From positions 55,824,716 to 55,888,715 of the forward strand of contig NC_084833.1 of NCBI RefSeq assembly GCF_033115175.1: 64,000 bases of DNA, in the 5' to 3' direction. The notes beneath the pieces were generated by a model. It saw only the letters and a program-made list of their open reading frames with translations. It searched no databases and was not told where the DNA came from. This DNA is from Lepus europaeus. Lineage: Eukaryota > Chordata > Mammalia > Lagomorpha > Leporidae. Shown here piece by piece: positions 42,899 through 54,347 of the stretch (its first letter is position 1; each line of letters begins with the position of its first letter). The position numbers and the translations under genes were made by a program.

Positions 42899-43237
42899 TT
42901 TTTTTGACAGGCAGAGTGGACAGTGGGAGAGAGAGAGACAGAGAGAAAGGTCTTCCTTTTGCCGTTGGTTCACCCTCCAGTGGCTGCCGCGGCTGGCGCG
43001 CTGCGGCCGGCGCACCCCGCTGATCCGATGGCAGGAGCCAGGTGCTTCTCCTGGTCTCCCACGCGGGTGCAGGGCCCAAGCACTTGGGCCATCCTCCACT
43101 GCACTTCCCTGGCCGCAGCAGAGAGCTGGCCTGGAAGAGGGGCAACCGGGATAGAATCCGGCGCCCCAACCGGGACTAGAACCCGGTGTGCTGGTGCCGC
43201 AAGGCGGAGGATTAGCCTGTTAAGCCACGGCGCCGGC
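42899..43237 (-). mobile_element. CSINE, Y type
   Basis: Reverse copy after a (TA)n patch; ends TTAAGCCACGGCGCCGGC. It separates the L1 3' part from the ORF1 remnant. Confidence 0.95.
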
Positions 43238-43239
43238 TG

Positions 43240-43945
43240 AGTCAGCTGTGATTCTAATTGGAGATCTTCTGAAAGTAATCTGGTGTTTCTCTCTTGCACA
43301 GTTTAGAATCTTTATGTTTTACTGTGGAGAGTTTGACTATAATGTGTGGTAGTGAAGATCTTTTATGATCATGTCTATTAGGAGTTCTATGTGCTTCCTA
43401 TACTTGGACATCCTTTTCTTTCTACAAATTAGGGAAGCTTTCTGTAATTATTTCTCACTAAAAAGGCCTTCTAATCCATTCTCTTTTTCTATGCCTTCAG
43501 GAACTCCTAAGACCCATTAGTTGGGTCATTTGATAGTATCCCATAAATCTCCAACATTGTTTTTTAGTTTTCTAATTTCTTCTTTCTTTTTTGATCTGAC
43601 TGTAAAATTTCCAGTTTTGTCTTCTAACTCAGATATTCTTTCTTCTGCCTCACTGATTCTGTTGTTAAGGCTTTCCACTGCATTTTTTTTATCTGTTCTA
43701 CTAAATTCTTCATTTCCAGTATTTCATTTTGATTTCTCTTTAAAATATCAATTTCATGAGAAAAATTTTCTTTCATGTCATGTACAGATTTCTTTAGTTC
43801 TTTGATTTGCTTCTAATTACTTCTCTAAGTAATCCTATGATCAATTTTTAAAATCTATTTCTGGCATTTCTTCAATCTCTTCATTTTCACATTCTAGTAT
43901 TGAAGTGTTGTCTTCCTTATTCTTGTTCCTTGAATTGCTGCCATG
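43240..43945 (-). pseudogene. Decayed L1/HAL1-type ORF1 remnant
   Basis: Read on the minus strand, scattered pieces of the retrotransposon ORF1 RNA-binding protein remain: a charged coiled-coil-like stretch (EENEEIEEMPEI-like, near 43870), then LKNNVGDLWDTIK near 43545, GVPEG near 43510, GLEGLFSEKIITESFPNL near 43450, and a RHDHKRSSLPHIIVKL-like block near 43350. Many stops and frame breaks make it non-functional. No ORF2 follows, so it is either HAL1-type or an L1 with a deletion. Confidence 0.8.
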
Positions 43946-43950
43946 TTGGT

Positions 43951-43979
43951 GCCTCTCTCTCTCTCTCTCTCTCTCTCTT
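43951..43979 (+). repeat. (CT)n run
   Basis: Fourteen CT units followed by TTTTT; probably the CT-rich region of an otherwise lost reverse CSINE. Confidence 0.85.
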
Positions 43980-43993
43980 TTTAATGATTTATT

Positions 43994-44272
43994 TAGGGTC
44001 AGCATTGTGGCATGGCAGGTAAAGCCGGTATCTCCTGTGGCTGCCAGTTGATGTCCCCACTGCTCCACTTCCCATCCAGCTTCCTGCTAACAGCCTTGGA
44101 AGAGCAGCAGAGGATGGCCCAAGTGTTTGGTCTCCTGTCACCCACATGGGAGGCCTGGATTATGCTCCTGGAGTTGGCTTGGCCCAGCCAAAACCCTGAG
44201 TGTTGCAGCCTTCTGGGGAGTGGACCAGTGGATGGAAGATTTCTCTCCTTCTCTCTCTAACTCTTTGAATGA
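43994..44272 (+). mobile_element. CSINE, O type
   Basis: Head AGGGTCAGCATTGTGGCATGG, ends CTCTCTAACTCTTTGAATGAA. Confidence 0.9.
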
Positions 44273-44369
44273 ATTGGAAGAGGAGCAACCAGAGCTTGAA
44301 CTGGCACCCATATGGGATCCTGGTGTCACAGGCGGCAGCTTTACCCACTATGGCACAACATTGGCCCCC
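44273..44369 (-). mobile_element. CSINE 5' end fragment, O type
   Basis: TTGGAAGAGGAGCAACCAGA...CACCCATATGGGATCC...GGCACAACATTGGCCCCC; only the head half of a reverse copy, joined directly to the forward copy. Confidence 0.88.
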
Positions 44370-44399
44370 AAGCTTACCTTTTAGTTCTATTTTTTTTTA

Positions 44400-45060
44400 T
44401 ATATATAGTTTTCTGTTGTGTGACTTTATCACAGCTTATCTTTCAATTCTAGAGTTGGTAGTACTTGGTTAGTTTCCACACTTTGAATATTATGATATTG
44501 ACATGTGAACATTTGTATATGTAGCTTTTTGTAAGTTGCCAGGTCTTGGTTATCTTAATATTATGTACAGCTTTGGTGGATACTACCGTAGGGTTTTCCA
44601 CTATGGTTGTACCAATTTACATTTCTACCTGTAGTGCATTAGAGTGCATGTTGCTCCCTATCCTCACCAACACTTGGCACTTTCCTTCCTTTTCTTTTGC
44701 TTTATTCTGATGGCCCCAAATAATATTGAGCTATTTAAATTTGCATTTTCTGGATTATTATAATCAAGTTGATCACTTTTTATAAGTTTATCAGGGATTT
44801 GTATACTTTTGAAGTATCTATTTGCATTTTTTTGCTAGTTTTCTTTCAGGTGGTCTTTTTTTCTCTTACTGATTCAGTGGAATTCTTTATATGTTTTATA
44901 GGAGTCGTTTGTCAGTTACACGTATGAAAATGCCTTCTTGTAATCTATGTGATTCCTTATTATTCTCTTAATGGTAACTTTCAAGGAACAAAAGTTTTAA
45001 ATTGTAACAGTCCAATTTATCAGTTTTCTCACTATGTGTAGTGCCTTCTGTATCTGCTTT
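44400..45060 (-). mobile_element. L1M 3' region, antisense
   Basis: TATGGTTGTACCAATTTACA, CCTCACCAACACTTGGCAC, GAAAATGCCTTCTTGTAATC, GAACAAAAGTTTTAAATTGT and GTCCAATTTATCAGTTTTC lie in antisense L1M order. Confidence 0.82.
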
Positions 45061-45412
45061 TGCAGGATCAGGAAGATGTTCTGTGTTCTTTTCTAAAGGC
45101 TTTATTGTTTCCCCCTTCATATGTAGATCTGCAGTCCCAGAGCTGGACCTCTTATACACAGTGCTGTATCACTACTCTGTACTGACTGAAAAAGCTCTGG
45201 CTGTTTTTCTTTTAGCATTCTACAAAGTGAAAGGGAAACATTTCTATTGCCCTCACAGCTGTGCCTGAAGTACAACAAGTCTTTGATAATGACCAATACA
45301 ATGCTTTTAATGCACATTTTGTCAAACAAATGCTAGTCTTTGTGCTTTGAGCAAATGGTAAAATTTTAGTGGTTAGTAAATTGTGTTAAAAATATTATTA
45401 CTATAAAAAGTC
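45061..45412. other. Unassigned intron sequence
   Basis: About 350 bases, partly perhaps continued L1; nothing definite. Confidence 0.45.
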
Positions 45413-45742
45413 TTTTTTTAAAGAATATTTATTTGAAAGTCAGAAGTATGGAAAAAGAGAGAGAGGGAGAGAGGGAAGTAGGGAGGTATCTATCATCCTC
45501 TTTTACTTCTCAGATGTCCACAATGGCCAGGGCTGGGCCAGGCTGAAGCCAGGAGCCAAGAGATTCATCCAAGTCTCCCATATGGGTGGCTGGGGCCCAA
45601 GCACTTGAGCCATCTTCTGCTTTCCCAGTACATTAGCAGGGAGGTGGATGGGAAGTGGAGCAGCTGGGACTTAAACTGGTGCCCATATGGGATGCTAGCA
45701 TCGCAGGTAGTGGCCTTACCCGCTGTGCTACAACTCTGGCCC
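45413..45742 (-). mobile_element. CSINE, O type
   Basis: Reverse copy from TTTTTTTAAAGAATATTTAT to GTGCTACAACTCTGGCCCC. Confidence 0.92.
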
Positions 45743-45870
45743 CAAGAAGTCATAAAGTAAGTTTATCTTCTCTTATTATTATGAGAGGTTGATATGTCAA
45801 ATTGTGGACAGATTTTTACTTTGAAGGAGAATTAATATTTTCTTCTGTTTATGGTAGCAGAGATATGTCT

Positions 45871-46196
45871 TTTTTTTTTTTAAGATTTATTTATTTATTT
45901 GAAAAAGTTACACAGAGAGAGAAGGAGAGGCAAAGAGAGAGACAAGTCTTCCATCTTCTGGTTCACTCCCCAGATGGCTGCAACGGCTGGAGCTACACCG
46001 ATCCGAAGCCAGGAGCCAGGAACTTCTTCTGCATCACCCACTTGGGTACAGGGGTCCAAGGACTTGGGCCATCTTCTACTGCTTTCCCAGGCCATAGCAA
46101 AGAGCTGGATCAGAAGTGGAGCAGCCGGGAGTCGAACCAGTGTGGGATGCCGGCACTGCAGGCGGTGGCTTTACCTGCTACGCTACAGCGCTGGCC
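45871..46196 (-). mobile_element. CSINE, O type
   Basis: Flanks GATATGTCT and GATACGTCT are a one-mismatch TSD; small deletion at the CCCATATGGG site. Confidence 0.94.
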
Positions 46197-46707
46197 CTGA
46201 TACGTCTGTTTTAAAAGTTTTTCTTTAGCTCATTTTATAATAGATTGGCTTTTTGGTGTTTGCTGCTCTGGTAAGAACTGTGTTATAATTAGCACTTTTG
46301 CTTCCTTGAGCAAATTTATGGCCTTGTTTTGAAGGATCTAAGGAGAGAAGAAATTTTATGGTGGTACATATTTCTTTAAGAAAGATACTCTATGCTGGCT
46401 GATACTCTAAATGTTAAACCCCAAGTAACTGCATTTGAGAAAATTATCTGCAGACCCAGAAAGATTTTTCCTCCCTTTGGTCAAAGCAAATTATTTAAAA
46501 ATTGGAAAGTATAAAACTGAATTGGGAAGAGAAGATGGAAACTGAGATTGTTAGGAATTTATACAGGACCGTTTGATTGCTCTGAATGAATTTAAAGTCT
46601 CCTGATTCAGACAGGTTATATCCCAGAATTCTAAAGAATTTTGTGATAAGATAATTTGGTCAGTGTCAGTAACTTTTGAGAAATGATAGAATTACCACAA
46701 AAGACAT
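46197..46707. other. Unassigned intron sequence
   Basis: About 510 bases, no recognised repeat or exon. Confidence 0.55.
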
Positions 46708-47025
46708 ATATTTTTTAAGGATTTATTTATTTATTTGAAAGAGTTACACAGAGAGGAGAGGCAGAGAGAGAGAGGTCTTCCATCCGTTGGTTCACTCCCC
46801 AATTGGCCCCAGTGGCTGGAGCTGCACCGATCCAAAGCCAGGAGCCCGGAGCTTCTTCTAGGTCTCCCACGCGGGTACAGGGGCCCAGGGACTTGGGCCA
46901 TCTTCTACTGCATTACTAGGCTATAGCAGAGAGCTGGATCGGAAGTGGAGCAGCTGGGTTTTGAACCAGTGCCCATATGGGATGCCAGCACTTCAGGCCA
47001 CCCACTGCGCCACAGCGCTGGCCCC
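46708..47025 (-). mobile_element. CSINE, O type
   Basis: Flanks AAAAGACATATATTTT and AAAAGACATATTTTC form the TSD. Confidence 0.94.
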
Positions 47026-47254
47026 AAAAGACATATTTTCAAGGCTGAGATGAAGGTAAGAGCTTGATGTATTTGTAATAAAAATTTAGAAATATTTAGC
47101 GCAGGGTTTAGAAAAAGCAATGGATTCTTAAGAGCCATCATGAATCCACTAAGACTGTTTTAGGTCAGACTAACTACATTTTCTTCATTAAGGTGAATAC
47201 ACTGGAAGAAAGGAATTATATTATCAGCCAACATTTTTGGTTTTAGGTTTTTTT

Positions 47255-47565
47255 AAAAAAGATTTATTTATTTGAAATGCAAAATGACAGAGAGTGAGTG
47301 ACAAAGATCTTGCATTCATTGCTTCACTCCCCAGAAGCCTACAACAGCCAGGATTGGGCCTGGCAAAGCCAAGAGCCTGAAACTCCATCTAGTTCTCCTG
47401 TGTAGATGGTAAGGATCCAAGTACTTGGGCGATCATCTGCTGTCTTCAGGCACAATAGCAGAGGGCTGTACTGGAAATGGAGACAGTATTTGATCCCCTG
47501 CACTCCAGTAAGGAGTGTGGGTGTTCCAAGCTGTGACTTAACTTACTGTGCCCCTGAATTCAGGA
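47255..47565 (-). mobile_element. CSINE, A type
   Basis: Reverse diverged copy, AAAAAAGATTTATTTATTTG to ACTTACTGTGCCCC. Confidence 0.84.
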
Positions 47566-47689
47566 TGTTTGACAGAATGACTTAGATATACTTGAGGATG
47601 GGGGAGAAATTTGAGTTCCGTGATAAAATAGGTTATGCAGAAGTAGAAATACAGAAAGAGATGTGATTATAGCAGTGCTTGTTTAAAAA

Positions 47690-47985
47690 TGGATGCTTGT
47701 GATGCCCACATCTGGTGTGCTGCTCTGCTTCCAATCCAACTTCCTGCTAATGTACCTGGGAAGGCAGTAGATGATGGTCCACATACTTGGACCCCTGGCT
47801 CCCAAGTGGGAGACCTGGATGGAGTTCTGGTCTCCTGGCTTTGGTCTGTCACAGCCCTGGCTGTTGCAGCCATCTGGGGAGTGAGGCAGTGGATGGACTG
47901 TCTCTCTCATTCTCTCTCGCTCTCGCTCTTGCTCTCACTCTGTCACTCTGCCTTTCAAATAAATAAATAAATATATTTTAAAAAT
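47690..47985 (+). mobile_element. CSINE, A type, 5'-truncated
   Basis: Starts at GATGCTTGTGATGCCCACATC; tail TTTCAAATAAATAAATAAATA with CT/CTCG-rich region at 47898-47945. Confidence 0.87.
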
Positions 47986-48697
47986 GCAAGATTTTAGTTG
48001 ACTTCAAGTTTGATTTATGGCCAAGTTTTGTTTAGTTGCCAAAAGTTGCGATTTTAGCTTGCCTTCATAGATAGATTGTCAGAACAGGGAGTGGGTGGTC
48101 TGTTTTTAAATAGTGTTAGACTATACTCAGAGTAGATTTTAGTTCTAGGAACTAGGGCGGTGAGGGAACTGAAAGTCTGTCATATGGACTATATTCAAAG
48201 AAGCAGATTTGTTTTTATGACCAATAAGTGGCTTTCATGATAGATCCCCATAGAAGAGTTCCAGAAGACCTTAGGCATGGAGAAGTGTTAGAATACTATA
48301 GATCTTGAAACTACTCATTTGAATAAATGTAGATTGATTAGGCAAAGAAGAGTGTGAAGGTATTCTGGGCAAATAATAGCATCTACAAAAGAAGGAAGGC
48401 AAGAGAAGGCATTCCTATTTGGTGTACTCTAACTAAATCAGTACAGATAATGTGTACAGAGGGAGAGAGGGGCATAATGGGAGATGGGATTGGGAATTGA
48501 CAGGAGCCTTAAATGCAAGTCGAGAAACTGGAGCCCTGGAAGACAAAAGTGATGTGCTTAAGGCTTGGATTGTATCAAACCAGAACTGTAGGCTTTCTCA
48601 CTTTCCTTCTAGAGTTCTCCCCTTCTCTTCCTTTTGGAGTATTGTTTTAGATTTATTTTAAAATAATCAGGGATTGTCCACTGTTTATGAAAGGATT
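47986..48697. other. Low-repeat intron block
   Basis: About 710 bases without CSINE; no exon or named repeat seen. Confidence 0.55.
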
Positions 48698-49356
48698 CTT
48701 TTTTTTTTTAAAGATTTATTTATTTATTTGCTTGAAAGAATTACACACAGAGAGAGAAGGAGAGGCAGAGAGAGAGGTCTATAATCTGCTGGTTCACTCC
48801 CCAGTTGGCCACAATGGCCGGAGCTCTGCTGATCCGAAGTTAGGAGCCAGGAGCTTCTTCCTGGTCTCCCATGCAGGTGCAGGGGCCAAGTCTTGGGCCA
48901 TCCTCTACTGTTTTCCTAGGCCATAGCAGAGAGCTGGATCAAAAGTGGAGCAGGGCTGGCACTGTGGCTCACTTGGTTAATCCTCCGCCTGCGGATCCCA
49001 TATGGGTGCCGGATTCTAGTCCCAGCTGCTCCTCTTCCAGTCCAGCTCTCTGCTGTGGCCTGGGAGGGCAGTGGAGGATGGCCCAAGTGTTTGGGCTCCT
49101 GCACCCGCATGAGAGACCAGGAAGAAGCATCTGGCTCCTGGCTTCGCATCTGCACAGCGCTGGCTGTAGCGGCTATTTGGGAAGTGAACCAACGGAAGGA
49201 AGACCTTTCTCTTTCTCACTGTCTATTAACTCTACCTGTCAAAAAAAAAAAGAAAAGAAAAAAGTGGAGCAGCTGGGTCTCCAGCCTGCGCCCATATGGG
49301 ATGCTGGCACTATAGGCGGCGGCTTTACCCTCCCCACTACAGCACCGGCCCCAACC
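48698..49356 (-). mobile_element. CSINE, O type, split by an I CSINE
   Basis: Tail and body 48698-48953, head 49273-49356 ending ACAGCACCGGCCCC. Outer TSD AAGGATTCT (about 48692 and 49358). Confidence 0.94.
48954..49259 (+). mobile_element. CSINE, I type, nested
   Basis: TSD AAAAGTGGAGCAG (48941-48953, 49260-49272); lacks part of the GGCGCCGGC segment at the head. Confidence 0.96.
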
Positions 49357-49488
49357 AAGGATTCTAAACAGTCACACTAGACTATCTTCGGGCCTCCAAC
49401 TGATGTCCATATGGGACGCCAACACTGCAAGTGGTGGCTTTACCTGCCATGCCAAGGATTCTAAACAGTCACACTAGACTATCTTTTG
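49357..49488. repeat. 32-base direct repeat around a CSINE head fragment
   Basis: AAGGATTCTAAACAGTCACA plus CTAGACTATCTT occurs at about 49358 and again at about 49455. Between them lies a minus-strand CSINE head fragment (GTCCATATGGGACGCC...GTGGTGGCTTTACCTGCCAT). Confidence 0.92.
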
Positions 49489-50385
49489 CCTTCCTTAGTA
49501 AGTTACAGAACTCATCAGAAAAGGTGTGACCTCCAAGCAGTAGGTTGAAGGACACTAACTATCCTAGTTATCAGTGCCATATATTATAGTTTTAACTTTT
49601 AGATGTGGCAGCTTATATTCCAGTTCATGCCGCAATAAAGAACGCTTTCTACTTTATCATTTTTTAAAAGAGGACTTTCTTTGCCCGTTTCAAATGACAG
49701 ATGTAAGAATGATCAGTGACAGTTATAGTGATCCAGCAGTTAACAGCTTGTGCCAAGTAGAAGATAATGTTTATCAAGATGTGTGGTAATTTTCTTGTGT
49801 CAGATGTGGTTGTAGCTTATTGTGTACTGCACACAGAATTGAATGTCAGCATGGGAAGCAGATTTCTGAGCACTCTTTACTTGGTCTCTTTACTTATTCT
49901 TTAGTTAGGGCTTTATCCACTGTTGATAGCTAGCCCATATGTTATACGTTTATGACCAGGTTTGTTCTGTTTGGTTGGTGTTCACACTGCACTGATTGTT
50001 AAGCATTTTGAAAATCATGCTTGGCTATTTATCCTTCTTATCTGATTTTATGCCAGACCTGACATTTCTCTAATTTGTCTATGGTTTACTTAAAAAAATA
50101 TTACCTCCACCCCTACTTCTCATGTTCTTAAACAACTTTATATATAAACAAATTCCTGGAAACATTATTATTATTATTTATGATTAATGGCCATTATATA
50201 GTAGTTTCCTTTAGGTATACTTAGTAATTTTGAAAGCTGATTTTAGACATTTATGGGACAGTTAAGGAAATTGAATAGACTAGATATTTGGCATTAAATA
50301 TTTTTTGGTTAAATTTTTGTAGGCTTAATAATAGTCCTGTGGTAATGTTTAAAAAATTTCATTTTTTAATTAAAAAATTTTATGG
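49489..50385. other. Low-repeat intron block
   Basis: About 900 bases without CSINE; AT-rich toward the right; nothing coding recognised. Confidence 0.55.
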
Positions 50386-50700
50386 TGGGGGCTGATGTTG
50401 TAGTGCAGCGGGTTAAGCTGCTGCCTATAATGCTAGCATCCAATATGAGCACCAGATCATGTCAGGCTGCTCTACTTCCAATCTAGCTTCATGCTTGTGT
50501 GCCTGAGAAATCAGTGGGGGATGGCTCAAGTGTTTGGGTCCCTGCCACCCACATAGGAAACCTGGATGGAGTTCTGGGTTCCTGCTTTGGCCTGGCCTGA
50601 CCCCATCTGTTGCAGTCATTTGGGGAATGAACCAGTTGTTCATTTTTCTCCCCCTCTCGGTAACACTGCCTTTCAATTAATAAATAAATCCTGAAAAGAA
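50386..50700 (+). mobile_element. CSINE, O/A type
   Basis: Head GTGGGGGCTGATGTTGTAGTG, tail TTTCAATTAATAAATAAATCC. Confidence 0.9.
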
Positions 50701-50859
50701 ATGTTTTTTTTTTTTTTTTTTGGAAAAGGTGTTGAAATAAGGCTTTAATTGAAAATGTCTTAGACTCCTAAAAGACAGTATGCTGAGTGAGAAAGATGAT
50801 CCAGGGTTCAGCTGTTGGTTTGTGATGCCTGTGTTTGGCTAGTAGAAATCAATACTATC

Positions 50860-51190
50860 GGCCGGCGCCGTGGCTTAACAGGCTAATCCTCCACCTTGCG
50901 GCGCCGGCACACCGGGTTCTAGTCCCGGTCGGGGCGCTGGATTCTATCCCGGTTGCCCCTCTTCCAGGCCAGCTCTCTGCTATGGCCCGGGAAGGCAGTG
51001 GAGGATGGCCCAAGTCCTTGGGCCCTGCACCCGCATGGGAGACCAGGAGAAGTACCTGGCTCCTGGCTTCGGATCAGCGAGATGCGCCGGCCGCAGCGGC
51101 CATTGGAGGGTGAACCAACGGCAAAGAGGAAGACCTTTCTCTCTGTCTCTCTCTCTCACTATCCACTCTGCCTGTCAAAAAAAAAAAAAA
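50860..51190 (+). mobile_element. CSINE, Y type
   Basis: TSD AGAAATCAATACTATC (50844-50859, 51191-51206), perfect; among the least diverged copies. Confidence 0.98.
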
Positions 51191-51206
51191 AGAAATCAAT
51201 ACTATC

Positions 51207-52089
51207 CAGTAAATCCTGTTTTAATATTCAGTGGTCTGCTTTTTAAACGTAATTAGAGGACAAAGCAATAACGAAAGTTTTGCTTTGATAAACATGGTAA
51301 GTTCTAGAGCTCCTCATAACATTGCAGGTTCTGATATGTAGCCTGGATGTTCTGGTTTCCAGTCTTGAAAAGCTTGTAAAATTTCAGAATATTTAGAAAG
51401 GACATTTGTGAATGTAACTGTGCATTTTTAATAATTTATCTATTCAAATGCTTTATATGCATATGTTTGGATATGACAATTTATGTAAAAATTAGTACTG
51501 AATGACAGCAATGGAGGGTACTGTTATTGTTTTCAGTGATAATTTCCTATTCAGTAATGGAGCAGCTACTATAACATAAATTGTTGGGGTGAAATATTTG
51601 AGGTTGAAATATTGCCTTGAACAGAACTTATATCTTCAATTCTCTCTCATATTTTTTGGAGCTAGGTTTGAGTAAGAACCAGATGATGTTCAATGCCAAG
51701 ATTCCATAATGCCTTCCACTAAAGGGAAGTTGGCGACTAGGAAAGATGCTCCTACTTCATTGCCATTCAGTGCTGAGGAAGAAAATGTAATTTTCAAGTA
51801 GGGACAAATCACATTATGGAATTAAATCTCCTTTTAAGTAAAAATCAGAATGTATCATTTTCCTTTCTATTTAATAAATGGTATCATTAAGGTGACATGA
51901 TGCTAAGTTAATACCTCTGGTAATGTCAACATAATGGAGTTTATAAAGTTAGTATTTTGGCCAAATATTTTTAATGAAACATTACTGAATAGGTGAATTT
52001 CCTATAAATTATTTGTTTTTTTATAGAATGCTGTTCCAGTAAATTATATTATGCAATGCAAACTTCAGGTGTTATTACAAAGTGGGGAC
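51207..52089. other. Low-repeat intron block
   Basis: About 880 AT-rich bases without CSINE or recognised ancient repeat. Confidence 0.55.
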
Positions 52090-52400
52090 CTGGAGGCCAG
52101 TGCTGTAATATGGTGTGTGGGTTAAGCTGTGACCTATGATGCCAGCATCGCATATGGGCTGTGGTTCAAGACCTGGCTACTCCACTTCCGATCCAGCTCC
52201 CAAGGGTGGCCCAAGTCCTTGGTTCCCTGCATCCACGTGGGAGACCTGGAAGAAGTCCTGAATTTCTGGCTTTAGCCTGGCCTAACCCTGACTGTTGAGG
52301 CCAGTTGGAGAGTGAACCAGTGGATGGAAGATTTCTCTATTTCTGTACTTCTCCCTTTCAAATAAAAAAGAGAGAGAGAGAGAGAGAAGAAAAGAAAGAA
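52090..52400 (+). mobile_element. CSINE, O type
   Basis: Head GGAGGCCAGTGCTGTAATATG; the tail continues into (AG)n and AAGAAAGAAAG at 52368-52401. Confidence 0.9.
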
Positions 52401-52877
52401 AGTAGAGACCTGTCTTTCTCATCTAGGGCTTTAAAGGACTTTACCATAAGTGATTTTTAAATGCTTAGTAAGTTCTTATGACTTTCTATTTCTGATAAAC
52501 TCAACTATAGTTAGTGCCAGAATCTTCTACCATGAGTAAGTATTTGTATTATTTAAATCTAGTAAAAAAAAAAGTTATGCTTCCTGGGAGGAGTAAGAAA
52601 CACTAAGAATAGACATTCACCTTTAAGTTATTAAAAATACATATGTTGTTCTCAAATATTTACAAAAACCGAGGTAATTTACATTCAGCTTATATTTAAA
52701 CTGTGGCTTATTTTACATGTTTTTGCATTGCTTCTAATTGTTTTGTATTGTTCAAAATTTCTACCTGCAGAGATGTTAAGAAAATTTGCCTGATACATTT
52801 TGACCTCCCAAGAAACTTAAATTTGTATCAGTATTGAATTTGGCTCATGCTTCAATTTAGTTATTGTTTTAAAACTT
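52401..52877. other. Unassigned intron sequence
   Basis: About 475 AT-rich bases; nothing recognised. Confidence 0.55.
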
Positions 52878-52879
52878 TT

Positions 52880-53203
52880 TTTTTTTTTGACAGAGTGGAT
52901 AGTGAGAGAGAGAGAGAGACAGAGAGAAAGGTCTTCCTTTTTGCCGTTGGTTCACCCTCCAATGGCCGCTGCGGCCGGTGCATTGTGCTGATCCGAAGCC
53001 AGGAGGCAGGTGCTTCTCCTGGTCTCCCATGCGGGTGCAGGGCCCAAGGACTTGGGCCATCCTCCACTGCCTTCCCGGGCCATAGCAGAGAGCTGGCCTG
53101 GAAGAGGGGCAACCGGGATAGAATCCGGTGCCCCAACTGGGACTAGAACCCGGTGTGCTGGCGCCACAAGGCAGAGGGTTAGCCTGTTGAGCCAGGCGCC
53201 GGC
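52880..53203 (-). mobile_element. CSINE, Y type
   Basis: Reverse copy; AAACTTTT on both sides (near 52871 and 53211). Ends GAGCCAGGCGCCGGCC. Confidence 0.95.
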
Positions 53204-53271
53204 CGAAGCAAACTTTTATTTTCAAAAAAATATCTTGGTTAATCAAAGATATAGGAAATTAAAACTTTCTT

Positions 53272-53591
53272 TTTAATGATTTATTTATTTATTTTAAAGG
53301 CAGAGTTACAGAGAGAGAGGAAAGACAGATCTTTCATCCACTTTTTCACTCCCCAAAAAGCCTTAATGGCTAGGGCTGAGCTAGGCCGAAGACAGGAACC
53401 CGGAGCTTCTTCTGGGTCTCTCACATTGGTGGCAGGGACCCAGGGGACTTGGGCCATCTGCTGCTGCTTTTCCAGGCACACTAGCAGGGAGCTGGGTGGA
53501 AGTGGAGCAATCGGGAATTGAACTAGGGCCCATATGGGATGCTGGCACTGCAGGTAGTGTTTTAACCCACTGTGCTACAGCGCTGGCCCCC
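53272..53591 (-). mobile_element. CSINE, O type
   Basis: Reverse copy from TTTAATGATTTATTTATTTA to GCTACAGCGCTGGCCCCC. Confidence 0.93.
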
Positions 53592-53639
53592 AATTAAAAA
53601 AGTCTTAATTGCTTTATAGTAATTAGTACCTATGAGATT

Positions 53640-53959
53640 TTTTTTTTTTTTTAAAGATCTATTTATTTGAAAGTCAGAGTTACACAGAGAACGAGAGACA
53701 GAGAGAGGTCTTCCATCCGCTGGTTCACTCCCCAACTGGCCGCAACGGCCGGAGCTGTGCCGATCCGAAGCCAGGAGCTTCTTCTGGGTCTCCCACGTGG
53801 GTGCAGAGGCCCAAGGACTTGGGCCATCTTCTACTACTTTCCCAGGCCATAGCAGAGAGTTGGATTGGAAGTGGAGCAGCCAGGATTCAAACCAGTGCCC
53901 ATATGGGATGCTGGCATTGCAGGCGGTGGCTTTACCTGCTACGCCATAGTGCCGGCCCC
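53640..53959 (-). mobile_element. CSINE, O type
   Basis: TSD AGTACCTATGAGATT (53625-53639, 53960-53974). Confidence 0.96.
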
Positions 53960-54011
53960 AGTACCTATGAGATTAATATATTTTCTGCAAAAGGTAAAGA
54001 AGTCTGATCTG

Positions 54012-54347
54012 GGGGCCGGTGCTATAGCACAGCAGGTTAACTCCCTGGCCTGAAGCGCCGGCATCCCATATGGGCACTGCTTCTAGTCCTGGCTGTTCCA
54101 CTTCTCATCCAGCTCTCTGCTGTGGCCTGAGAAAGCAGTAGAAGATGGCTCAAGTCCTTGGGCCCCTGCACCCATGTGGGAGATCCAAAAGAAGTTCCTG
54201 GCTCCTGGCTTCGGATCGGTGCAGCGCCGGCCATTGTGGCCAACTGGGGAGTGAACCAGCAGATGGAAGACACCCCCCCCCTCCTCTCTCTGTGTAATTC
54301 TGCCTTTCAAATAAATAAATAAATAAATAAATCTTTAAAAAAAAATC
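54012..54347 (+). mobile_element. CSINE, O type (TTAACTCCCTG variant)
   Basis: Head GGGGGCCGGTGCTATAGCACAG; flanks GTCTGATCT and ATCTGACCT are the diverged TSD. Has a C9 run at 54272-54281. Confidence 0.94.

Noticed and set aside
43521..43805. Forward open frame rich in Phe/Ser/Leu
   Set aside because: It is the antisense of the decayed L1 ORF1 coiled-coil region.
49574..49789. 71-codon forward frame in a SINE-free block
   Set aside because: No recognised similarity, splice context or codon pattern; of a length expected by chance.
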